Assembly (NCBI RefSeq): GCF_014489575.1
Contig: NZ_CP060789.1
Coordinates: forward strand, 2,790,001-2,854,000
From: Tessaracoccus defluvii
Lineage (GTDB): Bacteria > Actinomycetota > Actinomycetes > Propionibacteriales > Propionibacteriaceae
Reading direction: 5' to 3'
Length of the DNA stretch: 64,000 bases
Below the pieces are notes generated by a model. That model was not told where the DNA came from and searched no databases. It was given only the letters and a program-made list of their open reading frames with translations. Shown piece after piece: positions 1 to 9,443 of this stretch (the first letter of the stretch is position 1; each line of letters opens with the position of its first letter). Position numbers and translations under genes: made by a program.

Positions 1-300
1 CCGGGCGAACGCTTCCGCATGGATCCGCTCCAGCTGGGCGGGCTCCGCTGTCCGCAGCAGGTAGTCGTAGCGGGCCACTGCCGCACTGGCGGCCGGGTCG
101 TCCTCCGACGGGGGGGTCGGTCCCACCGGTCGCGAGGCTGCTGCCGGGGGCGCGGCGGACGGGCGTGTGAGCCCCTCGACCGTGCCCCGCAGGGCGCTCG
201 TCCAATCCGGAGTCTGGCCGCCAGCGGTCTTCGCCGGGGCGGCGGTCTTGTTGTTGAGGGCCTTGTAGGCCAGGCCGCTGAGGTGGTCGAACAGGTTCAT
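1..300 (-). CDS. Uncharacterised actinobacterial protein, N-terminal part (runs off window)
   Basis: The frame starts at an ATG at 300 preceded by AAGGGA on the minus strand and stays open to the window edge, giving 100 residues. It begins MNLFDHLSGLAYKALNN, has a Pro/Ala-rich middle, and then a conserved-looking segment (RYDYLLRTAEPAQLERIHAE). I have a vague memory of this segment from small actinobacterial proteins of unknown role, sometimes loosely labelled cation-transporting ATPase, but there is no P-loop, P-type ATPase motif or membrane segment here. It points the same way as terC and lies about 215 bases downstream of it. Function is not assigned. Confidence 0.7.
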   Translation of the reverse strand, partial: MNLFDHLSGLAYKALNNKTAAPAKTAGGQTPDWTSALRGTVEGLTRPSAAPPAAASRPVGPTPPSEDDPAASAAVARYDYLLRTAEPAQLERIHAEAFAR

Positions 301-451
301 GAGCGTTCCCTTCGGGGTGTGCGGTGGTACTGATCAGAGCGTGGCGGGTCCGCCGGGTGTGCGCTCCAGGCTCAGTCCGGTGGGCGGCGGACGGTCGTCG
401 AAAGGCCTTCCGACCCGTTCTCGCCCCGGCGGACCACAGCGTCGGAACGGC

Positions 452-472
452 CGACGGACGGGTTGTCCGTCG
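452..472 (-). terminator. Stem-loop after terC
   Basis: CGACGGAC and GTCCGTCG form an 8-bp stem around a 5-base loop, 43 bases past the terC stop. There is no U-tract, so it is only a possible terminator. Confidence 0.4.
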
Positions 473-514
473 CCGTTGGGGTGGCTCCTCGATCGCGGTC
501 GGCAGGTGTACCTG

Positions 515-1560
515 TCAGCCGCCGGAGCGACCGTTCCCCGTCCCCGCGGGCACAGGTGAGCGACGGCCGAAGACGGGCTCGACCGCAGCGAGCTCCTCGT
601 CGGTGGCGATCCGGAAGGCCCCTGCCGACTCGGCCTGTACTTCGCGTCGACCTTGACCGCGGGTGGCGCGGAGACTGGCGACGATGGACACGGTGATGAT
701 GCTGGCGACGACGGCGAGGCTGATCGTGGTCGGGATGTAGAGCACGTCCAGCAGCAGCATCTTGATGCCCACCCAGATCAGGACGAACGAGAGCCCGATC
801 TTGAGGTAGACGAACCGGTGGATCAGGTCAGCGAGGAGGAAGTACATGGCTCGCAGGCCGAGGATCGCGAACGCGTTGGCGGTGAAGACGAGGAACGGTT
901 CGCTCGTCACGGCGAAGATCGCCGGGATCGAGTCGACGGCGAAGATGATGTCAGTGATCTCCACCAGCACCAGCACCGCTAGTAGCGGCGTCGCCACCAC
1001 AAGCCCCGCCTTGCGGACCAGGAACTTCTGCCCGTGGTACGCGTCTGTCATCGGCACGAACCTGCGGAACACCTTGAGGATGCGGGACTTCTCAGGATGG
1101 ACGTGCTCGTTGCGTGAGCGGAACATCCGCCAGCCGGTGTAGATCAGGAACGCCGCGAAGACATAAAGGACCCACGAGAAGTTCTCGATCAGCGCGGCGC
1201 CGGCGGCGATGAAGATCCCGCGGAAGACCAGCGCACCGAGGACGCCGAGGAACAGCACCCGGTGTTGAAGCTCGCGGGGACCGCGAAGGCGGCGAAGATG
1301 ATCGCCCAGATGAACACGTTGTCGACGGCGAGGGATTTCTCGATCAGATAACCGGCGAAGTACTGCTGCCCGAATTCCGCGCCCCACAGCGTCCACACCA
1401 GCACACCGAACGCGACACCGATCGTCACCCACACGATCGACCAGGCGGCGGCTTCCCGAACCCCGATCACGTGGGCCGTGCGGTGGGCGATGAGGTCGAC
1501 GACGAGCATCACCAGGATCACACCCAGGACGGCGAACCAGGCCCAGAGAGGAACAGTCAT
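515..1560 (-). pseudogene. terC: TerC/Alx-family membrane protein, probable Mn2+ exporter (one frameshift)
   Basis: TerC proteins are polytopic membrane proteins linked to manganese export and tellurite resistance. The ATG at 1560 has GGAGG 8 bases upstream. The first frame gives MTVPLWAWFAVLGVILVM, then conserved membrane segments (EKSLAVDNVFIWAIIFAAF), and runs out near 1265. A second frame continues with QHRVLFLGVLGALVFRG, EITDIIFAVDSIPAIFAVT (the family's acidic membrane motif) and LGLRAMYFLLADLIHRF to a stop at 515. One base restored near 1265-1275 would give about 348 residues, normal for the family. Both halves are fully conserved, so I suspect a sequence error rather than decay. The leader carries a manganese riboswitch, which fits a metal export role. 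Confidence 0.85.
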
Positions 1561-1579
1561 GACAAAAACCTCCACGAAT

Positions 1580-1680
1580 ATCGTGAAGGTCTCATCGGCC
1601 CTCAGGGCCCTGCGCACCGGGTCCCGCAGCGGGACCGTATTGACGATGCGGAGCGAGGATTACTCCCCTTCGGGTCCAAT
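1580..1680 (-). promoter_or_regulatory. yybP-ykoY manganese riboswitch
   Basis: In the terC leader, read on the minus strand, the two conserved strands of this aptamer class are present: GAAGGGGAGTA (1661-1671) and GAGACCTTCAC (1583-1593). Between them lie GC-rich helices. The class senses Mn2+ and commonly precedes terC/mntP genes. The aptamer ends about 20 bases before the terC start, so control could act at translation. Confidence 0.85.
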
Positions 1681-1707
1681 GAGACAGGAAGAGTGCCTCC
1701 ACGTCAA
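1679..1707 (-). promoter_or_regulatory. Possible terC promoter
   Basis: TTGACG (1702-1707) is followed after 17 bases by TCTCAT (1679-1684), immediately upstream of the riboswitch. The -35 box is good and the -10 box weak. Confidence 0.4.
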
Positions 1708-1813
1708 GTCAGCCAGGTCGGGGCCGCTGAGAAGACCCGTCACAGGACACCCGCAGCGTCGACGCCCTCGTCGGCCGGTGCGTTGCCGGTTTGCCCCGGA
1801 CGTTCGGGAAGCC

Positions 1814-2133
1814 TCAGCCGGTGTTCTGCAGGCCGGCTGCAGCCCCCTTCACCGTGAGTAGCAGAACCTTCGCCCACTGCTGCCGGGTTTGGGGGTCCGA
1901 GGGGTCGTCGGTCTCGGTGCCTTTGTTGCGCAGCAGTCGCAGGGCGCGGAGTTGTAGGTGACTGAGGGCGTCGATGTCGGGGGCGCGGAGGGTGATCCTG
2001 GTGCGGAGTTGGGGCTTGTGCTGAAGGAGTTCGTTTTGTTCGAGTGTGGCGAGCACGGTACGGCGGGTGAGGTCGAACTCGGCTAGAACGGCGGTCGTGA
2101 TGTCAGGGCGTCCGCCGAGTGGGCTGCCGCGGT
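1814..2133 (-). pseudogene. ppc: Phosphoenolpyruvate carboxylase, C-terminal remnant
   Basis: The frame 2133 to 1814 encodes the last ~105 residues of PEP carboxylase: EFDLTRRTVL, then TRITLRAPDIDALSHLQ (equivalent to RNPYVDPLSHLQ) and the invariant end LLLTVKGAAAGLQNTG. The enzyme normally has about 900 residues and makes oxaloacetate from PEP. Upstream coding sequence stops at the left end of the IS3 element (2134), and none of the missing ~800 codons appears beyond the element's other end at 4872. The insertion was therefore accompanied or followed by a deletion. No catalytic histidine or PEP-site motifs remain, so this is a true gene relic. Confidence 0.8.
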
Positions 2134-2301
2134 GATTTCGGACAGCGGAGTTGATTGGTTTCTCTTACGCTGCCAGTGCTGGCTGCTGGTAACTGTAGTG
2201 GACCTCGTTGGGCCTGCGGTAGCCGAGGGCGGAGTGCCGGCGGCGGCTGTTGTAGAACCCCTCGATGTAGGCGATGACGTCACGTCTGGCACGTTCTTTC
2301 G

Positions 2302-2309
2302 TCGCGTAG
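2302..2309. repeat. Target-site duplication of the IS256 element, left copy
   Basis: TCGCGTAG directly abuts the left inverted repeat of the IS256 element. The same eight bases occur at 3769-3776. Confidence 0.85.
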
Positions 2310-3768
2310 GAGCTTGTCAAGTTGTTTGTGTAAGGGTTTCGGTCTCCGGGTGGTTTAGAGGTAGGGGTTGATGCGGTCGGGGTAGGCGATGGCGAGTTGG
2401 GCCAGGGCCTGTTTCCAGTTGGTGGTGACTTGTCCTTCGACGAGGCGGCCTTCGGCGTTGCGTTTCTCTCCCTTCTTGCGTCCTTTCTCCTTGGCGCGGT
2501 CGCGGGCCCGCTTGTCCTCGATGTTGCAGATCGCCAGCCACAGCAGCTTGACCGCGGCCTCGTCGGAGGGGAAGTGGCCTCGGTTCTTGGTCACCTTCCG
2601 CAGCTGGTAGTTCAAGGATTCGATGGCGTTGGTGGTGTAGATCACGCGCCGCAGCATCGGCGGGAACGCCAGGAACGGGATGAACTTGGTCCACGCATCG
2701 GTGAACACGCGCACCGTGTTCGGGTTCCCGCGACCGAGTTCGGAGGCGGCGAACTCCTCCAGCGCGGTCTTCGCGGCGTCGGCGTCAGCGGCCTGGTAGA
2801 TCGGCTTCAACGCCGCCGCCACCTGCTTGCGGTCCTTGTAGTTGACGAATCGCATCGCGGAGCGGATCAGGTGCACCACGCAGGTCTGGACGGTCGAGTC
2901 GGGCCAGGTCGCCTCGACGGCCTCGGGGAAACCGGTCAGCCCGTCGCAGCACACGATCAGCACGTCGCGGACGCCGCGGTTGGCGAGCTGCGCGCAGACC
3001 CCGGCCCAGAACTTCGCGCCTTCCGTGGCCTGGATCCAGATCCCCAGCACGTGCTTGATGCCGTCGATGTCGACCCCGACCGCGATGTGAGCGGCCTTGT
3101 TCCGCACGTGGGCGCCGTCGCGGATCTTCACGATCAGCGCATCGAGGTAGATCACCGGATAGAACGAATCCAGCGGCCGCTGCTGCCACACCATCACCTC
3201 ATCGGCGACCTCGTCGGTGATCTTCGAGATCGTCTCGCGGCTGATCTCGGTACCGATCGTGGAGACCAGGTGATGCTCGATGTCACGGACCGTCATCCCG
3301 CCCGCGTACAGCGAGATGATCATGTCATCGAGCCCTGACAGGCGCCTGGAGCCCTTCGGGACCAGCATCGGAGTAAACGACCCGTCCCGGTCTCGGGGGA
3401 TCGCCAGATCGACGTCCCCGACGCTGGTGGCCACCGTCTTCGGATACGACCCGTTGCGGGAGTTGGGGAACATGTCGGCGTCCGGGTCGCCCTTGTCGTA
3501 GCCGAGGTGGTCGCTGAGCTCGGCCTGGAGGCCGCGCTCGAGGCCGGCCTTGATCAGCTGCTGGATCAGCCCGTCGCGGCCCTCCAGCTGGACCTCACCG
3601 GCATCGATGCGGGCATACAGGTCATCCAGCGCCCCGGAGGCCTCCAACGCGGACACGCCCTCACGCTGAGCACGGCGCCGGTCCTCACGGTCCAATCTGT
3701 CTATCACGGTCATCATTCTGCTTTCGTGTCAGGAGCCCCACCCCTTACACACACCATCTGACACCCTC
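2310..3768 (-). mobile_element. IS256-family insertion sequence (1459 bp)
   Basis: The terminal inverted repeats are GAGCTTGTCAAGTTGTTTGT... at 2310 and, on the other strand from 3768, GAGGGTGTCAGATGGTGTGT..., with about 21 of 27 bases matching and a shared GTGTAAGGG end. An 8-bp direct duplication (TCGCGTAG) flanks it, the size expected for IS256. It carries one transposase gene and sits inside OrfB of the IS3 element. Confidence 0.92.
2355..3716 (-). CDS. IS256-family (mutator) transposase
   Basis: This 453-residue frame spans nearly the whole element and matches the mutator-type family in length. Motifs include the zinc-ribbon-free N-terminal ELSDHLGYDKGDPD, then FPNSRNGSYPKTV, and the DDE catalytic core: Asp in YLDALIVKIRDG, Asp in VCCDGLTGFPEAV, and Glu in TTNAIESLNYQLRK. 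The start MMTVIDRLD lies 52 bases inside the right inverted repeat and the stop 45 bases inside the left. The frame is intact, so the element may still be mobile and could supply activity to other copies. Confidence 0.95.
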   Translation of the reverse strand: MMTVIDRLDREDRRRAQREGVSALEASGALDDLYARIDAGEVQLEGRDGLIQQLIKAGLERGLQAELSDHLGYDKGDPDADMFPNSRNGSYPKTVATSVGDVDLAIPRDRDGSFTPMLVPKGSRRLSGLDDMIISLYAGGMTVRDIEHHLVSTIGTEISRETISKITDEVADEVMVWQQRPLDSFYPVIYLDALIVKIRDGAHVRNKAAHIAVGVDIDGIKHVLGIWIQATEGAKFWAGVCAQLANRGVRDVLIVCCDGLTGFPEAVEATWPDSTVQTCVVHLIRSAMRFVNYKDRKQVAAALKPIYQAADADAAKTALEEFAASELGRGNPNTVRVFTDAWTKFIPFLAFPPMLRRVIYTTNAIESLNYQLRKVTKNRGHFPSDEAAVKLLWLAICNIEDKRARDRAKEKGRKKGEKRNAEGRLVEGQVTTNWKQALAQLAIAYPDRINPYL

Positions 3769-3776
3769 TCGCGTAG
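3769..3776. repeat. Target-site duplication of the IS256 element, right copy
   Basis: TCGCGTAG, identical to 2302-2309, abuts the right end of the element. Confidence 0.85.
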
Positions 3777-4334
3777 ACGGTGCGGTAGACCCGCTCGTTC
3801 TTCAACGCGGAGAAGAACGATTCGGCCATCGCGTTATCCCAGCACACGCCCGTGCGCCCCATCGAGGACCGCATGCCCAGCCCTGCCACCAGTGCCCGAT
3901 AACCGGCCGAGGTGTAAACGCTGCCGCGGTCGGAGTGGAAGATCGCGTCAGGCTCGATCACGGCCGTCGCGGCCGCGTTACGCAGCGCGGTCTCGACGAG
4001 CTCGGTGCGCATGTGATCAGCGATCGACCAGCCGACGACCTTCTTCGAGTAACAGTCGATCACCGTGGCTAGGTAGATGAAACCCTGCCAGGTGTCAATG
4101 TCGGTGATATCGCCGACGAACCTCACCCCGGGCCGCTCGGCAGTGAAGTCCCGTTTCACCAAGTCAGGCATGCATGCCGCAGCTTCCGCGTCTGCTGGGG
4201 TTGTGACCCGGAACGGGCGCGGTTGGCAGGGCACGAGGTGTTCCTGCCGCATGATCTGGCGCACCAGCTCCGGTGAACACTCCACGCCCTCAGCCGCAAG
4301 GTCGGCGTGGATGCGTCGATATCCGTAGGTGCCG

Positions 4335-4814
4335 TCAGAGGCCGTGAAGAAGTGCCGGACCCGTGCAGCCAGTGCTTCCCGGCGCGCGGCAGTGGCTGAC
4401 TGCGGGCGCTTGAGCCAGTCGTAGAACCCCGAGGTTGACACCGCCAACCACAGGCACATCTTCCACACCGGGGTCGTCTCGGTCGGGTCGTTTCGGAGGG
4501 AATCGATGTACTCGTACTTGCCTACTACCGCGGTTCCCTCGCGAAGTAGGCCGCGGCTTTTTTAGGAACGCCGTCTCCGCACGGAGCTCCTGATTCTCCC
4601 GCTCGAGCTCCTTCAACCGAGCACGCTCGGTGACCGTCAGCTCTGTCTCGGTGCCCCCGTGCGCGTCGCGGTACTTGATCAGCCAGTTGCGCAGCGTCTC
4701 CGGGCCGACACCGTAGGCCTCAGCGACCTCCCGGATCGGTTTCGAGGTCGAGATCACCTCCTGGCACAGCTCGTCCTTGAACTCCTGGCTGAATCGCCGT
4801 CGTGATGCAGTCAT
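4335..4814 (-). CDS. IS3-family OrfA (helix-turn-helix, leucine zipper)
   Basis: The frame starts MTASRRRFSQEFKDELCQEV and has the HTH segment REVAEAYGVGPETLRNWL and the coiled coil LKELERENQELRAETAFLKK. In relatives OrfA ends soon after FLKK with AAAYFARE. Here that ending lies in a different frame: a run of six A residues (4558-4563 on the complement) is followed by KAAAYFAREPR and a stop at 4525. As written, OrfA instead reads on to 4335 in non-homologous residues. Either one A has been lost from the run or this is a drifted version of the IS3 slippage site. OrfB is dead in any case. Confidence 0.8.
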   Translation of the reverse strand: MTASRRRFSQEFKDELCQEVISTSKPIREVAEAYGVGPETLRNWLIKYRDAHGGTETELTVTERARLKELERENQELRAETAFLKKPRPTSRGNRGSRQVRVHRFPPKRPDRDDPGVEDVPVVGGVNLGVLRLAQAPAVSHCRAPGSTGCTGPALLHGL

Positions 4815-4914
4815 CCTGCCGATCTCTCTTTCAGTAGCGCCCCCAGCTTAAGAGGGCCCACCGTCCGAAATCCCTAGGCCACCCACACAGGCACACGGTG
4901 TCAAGGCAACGCAA

Positions 4915-4940
4915 GGGGGGACGGCTTCCGCCGTCCCCCC
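4915..4940 (-). terminator. Strong hairpin after the first small membrane protein gene
   Basis: GGGGGGACGGC / GCCGTCCCCCC form a perfect 11-bp stem with loop TTCC, 18 bases downstream of the stop at 4958. The U-tract is poor, as is common in actinobacteria. Confidence 0.8.
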
Positions 4941-4957
4941 GTTTCCGTACTGTCAGC

Positions 4958-5561
4958 TCAGTACATGCCCAGGAACGAGAACAGGAAGATGAAGTAGGCG
5001 ATGTAGAACAGGATCATCAGCGAGCCACCGACGATGGTGATGATGCTGAAGATCTTGCCAAGCATGTAGCCGGTCTTCAGGTTGCCACCCCACTGGTACG
5101 GGGCGCCTGCCTCGATCTCCTTCTTCGCCTGGCCACCCAGGTACCAGGCGATGAACGCCGTGATCCCCGTGAAGATGCCGATGATGCCCAGGATGAACAC
5201 GGTCTGCGTCTGAGGGTGGTCGGCCGTCGCGTAGCCGCCGCCGTAGGCGTAGCCCGGCGCCTGGAGCTGGCCGTAGGGGCCATCCCCCCTGCTGCGGCTG
5301 CCCGTAGCCGGCGCCCGTCTGGTACGGCACCCCGTACGGTGTCTGACCAGCCGCCTGACCGTAGGGCGTCGACTGGCCGAACGACGGCTGGCCGTACGGG
5401 GACGGCTGGCTGGTCGGCTGCGCTGCGGGCTGCACGTAGGGCGAGGGCTGGCCCGTCGGCTGGGAGTAGGGGGCCGGCTGCGCCGTGGGGTCGGTGTAGG
5501 AGCCGGGCGCGTATGGCTCGTAGCCCTGCGGCGCCTCGAACTGCGGCTGCTGGTCGGACAT
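4958..5561 (-). pseudogene. Small membrane protein, paralogue 1 of 3 (DUF4190-like; one frameshift)
   Basis: The start MSDQQPQFEAPQG at 5561 has AAGGAGG just upstream. The first 100 residues are Pro/Gln/Tyr-rich with PYGQ-type repeats. The C-terminal part has two membrane segments around FILGIIGIFTGITAFIAWYL and a conserved loop (GGQAKKEIEAGAPYQWGG). The two parts are in different frames. A run of six G (complement of about 5284-5289) joins them, and five G would give GYGQPQQGDGPYGQLQAPGY and one continuous protein of about 200 residues. Two homologous genes follow directly upstream in the same direction. The family resembles DUF4190 membrane proteins; function is unknown. Confidence 0.8.
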
Positions 5562-5632
5562 GGAGTCCTCCTTGAATGAAGTCTGCGGCAAGTGTCTCAC
5601 GGCGGCGGGGCCGTAGGGAGGCGCTCACAGCA

Positions 5633-5664
5633 CGACGGGCCGGGGGTTCGCCCCCGGCCCGTCG
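5633..5664 (-). terminator. Strong hairpin between paralogues 1 and 2
   Basis: CGACGGGCCGGGGG / CCCCCGGCCCGTCG form a perfect 14-bp stem with loop TTCG, 20 bases after the stop of paralogue 2 at 5684. Confidence 0.85.
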
Positions 5665-5683
5665 TCGCGTGTGAGGCTGTCGA

Positions 5684-6007
5684 TCAGGACATGCCGCCGG
5701 CGGCGAGCCCGATGATCGCGATGATCCAGAAGACGATGGCGATGGCCATACCGACGATGGCGATGATCGAGATGATCTTGCCCAGCAGATAACCGGTCTT
5801 CAGCGCGCCACCCCAGAGGTAAGGGGCGCCGGCGTCGATCTGCTTCTTGGCCTGGGCGCCCTTGTACCAGGCGATGAAGGCACAGATGCTGACGAAGATG
5901 CCGATGATGCCGAGCAGCTGGACGGTCTGAGCGTCCGGGTGCTCGGGCTGCATGGCTCCGTAACCCATCGGCGGGCCGGGCTGGTAGCTGGGAGGGGGCT
6001 GCGTCAT
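5684..6007 (-). CDS. Small membrane protein, paralogue 2 of 3 (DUF4190-like)
   Basis: This 107-residue protein starts MTQPPPSYQPG at 6007 with AAGGAG seven bases upstream. It has a short Pro-rich N-terminus, a first membrane segment (VQLLGIIGIFVSICAFIAWY), the loop KGAQAKKQIDAGAPYLWGGA, and a second membrane segment (IISIIAIVGMAIAIVFWIIA). The loop and helix 1 match paralogue 1 almost residue for residue, so these are recent or constrained duplicates. Its own terminator and ribosome-binding site suggest it can be expressed independently. Function is unknown. Confidence 0.85.
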   Translation of the reverse strand: MTQPPPSYQPGPPMGYGAMQPEHPDAQTVQLLGIIGIFVSICAFIAWYKGAQAKKQIDAGAPYLWGGALKTGYLLGKIISIIAIVGMAIAIVFWIIAIIGLAAGGMS

Positions 6008-6121
6008 GGTTTGCTCCTTGAATAGTGGGGCCGTCACCGAGAATCATTGCCCGCCTGCGGGGTCACCCGCAACGAAATCGGGATTTTTCGTCTCCCATGG
6101 ACACACCGACCCGGGTCGGCT

Positions 6122-6607
6122 TCACCTGGCTGCGACGAACACGAACATGAGCAGCCCCCAGAACAGGACCTGGAGGACGGTGAAGGTGATGCCCAGCACC
6201 ATCCCTGCCCGCGCCGATCCGCCGAACCGGTAGGGCTGGCCGGCGGCCACGTCGCGACTCGCCCGCGCGCCCATCCCCCACGCGAATGGGGCGAAGATGC
6301 CGAAGAACACCCCGAGGATTCCGAGGGTGAGGATGGTGCCCGACTGGGGATGCTCCGGCAGCTGCGTCGGATAGAGCCCCTGGTACGGGTATACCTGCCC
6401 CTGGTAGGGGCTGGGCTGGGGCAGGTACGGCTGGGGCGCCTGGTAGCTGGCCACGCCGTAGGCGTGTGGCTGGACCGGCGGGTACAGGGGCTCCGCGTAG
6501 GGCGCGACGACCGACGGCGGCGCAGACTCCGGACCCTGACGGGTGACGGGAGCCGGCTCCGGCACTGGGCCGAAGTCGTACGGATCCGAAACGGGGCTCG
6601 AGGACAT
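6122..6607 (-). CDS. Small membrane protein, paralogue 3 of 3 (DUF4190-like)
   Basis: This 161-residue protein starts MSSSPVSDPYDFG at 6607 after GGAGG. The first ~90 residues are Pro/Tyr/Gln-rich (YQAPQPYLPQPSPYQGQ). Two membrane segments follow, LTLGILGVFFGIFAPFAWG and MVLGITFTVLQVLFWGLLM, linked by RASRDVAAGQPYRFGG. It is the most diverged of the three paralogues: AKK becomes ASR and the second helix is different. The cytosolic or surface-exposed Tyr/Pro-rich tail is typical of actinobacterial envelope proteins. Function is unknown. Confidence 0.82.
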   Translation of the reverse strand: MSSSPVSDPYDFGPVPEPAPVTRQGPESAPPSVVAPYAEPLYPPVQPHAYGVASYQAPQPYLPQPSPYQGQVYPYQGLYPTQLPEHPQSGTILTLGILGVFFGIFAPFAWGMGARASRDVAAGQPYRFGGSARAGMVLGITFTVLQVLFWGLLMFVFVAAR

Positions 6608-6633
6608 GGGCACCTCCTGCCCCCCATCGTAGG

Positions 6634-6664
6634 CGTGGGCCCGACCGCTCAGGTCGGACCCACG
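6634..6664 (-). terminator. Hairpin after ppdK
   Basis: CGTGGGCCCGACC pairs with GGTCGGACCCACG (12 of 13 bp) around GCTCA, 29 bases after the ppdK stop. Confidence 0.7.
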
Positions 6665-6693
6665 TCCCTGTCCATGTGCTCTCCGGTCGCGAT

Positions 6694-9342
<2,649 letters not shown>

Positions 9343-9443
9343 GGGGGAAATCTCCTTTGACTGCCCAGGACCACTGTGTCCTACTGGCCCAAGCCTAGAC
9401 CGCCCTCCGGGGGTGATGTGGGCGGGGTAGCCACTCGGCCGGG

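Larger units (their letters stand above)
2165..4561 (-). pseudogene. IS3-family transposase OrfB, interrupted
   Basis: The integrase-type transposase frame runs from about 4561 down to 3777 and resumes at 2309 to a TAA at 2165. The first part has VWKMCLWLAVSTSGFYDW, the HTH-like 'TYGYRRIHADL' segment, and DDE residues in DITDID, HSDRG and the glutamate of AESFF. It breaks off inside NERVYRTVYA. The second part picks up at YATKERARRDVIAYIEGFYN and ends RRRHSALGYRRPNEVHYSYQ. The break is exactly the IS256 insertion point. The frame that would read across it ends in foreign residues, so no active OrfB can be made. Confidence 0.9.
2134..4872 (-). mobile_element. IS3-family element, split by an IS256-family insertion
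   Basis: Ends are imperfect inverted repeats: GATTTCGGACAGCGG (2134-2148) against the complement of 4858-4872, which reads GATTTCGGACGGTGG, 13 of 15 identical. After removing the nested IS256 element and one target copy the length is 1272 bp, typical for IS3. The flanks show no clear target duplication. The left flank is the ppc relic and the right flank is unrelated, which suggests an adjacent deletion. Confidence 0.8.

Noticed and set aside
4335..4564. Programmed -1 frameshift giving an active IS3 OrfAB fusion
   Set aside because: Slipping -1 on the A-run leads to a stop at 4525, and OrfB is split by the IS256 element, so no fusion transposase can result.
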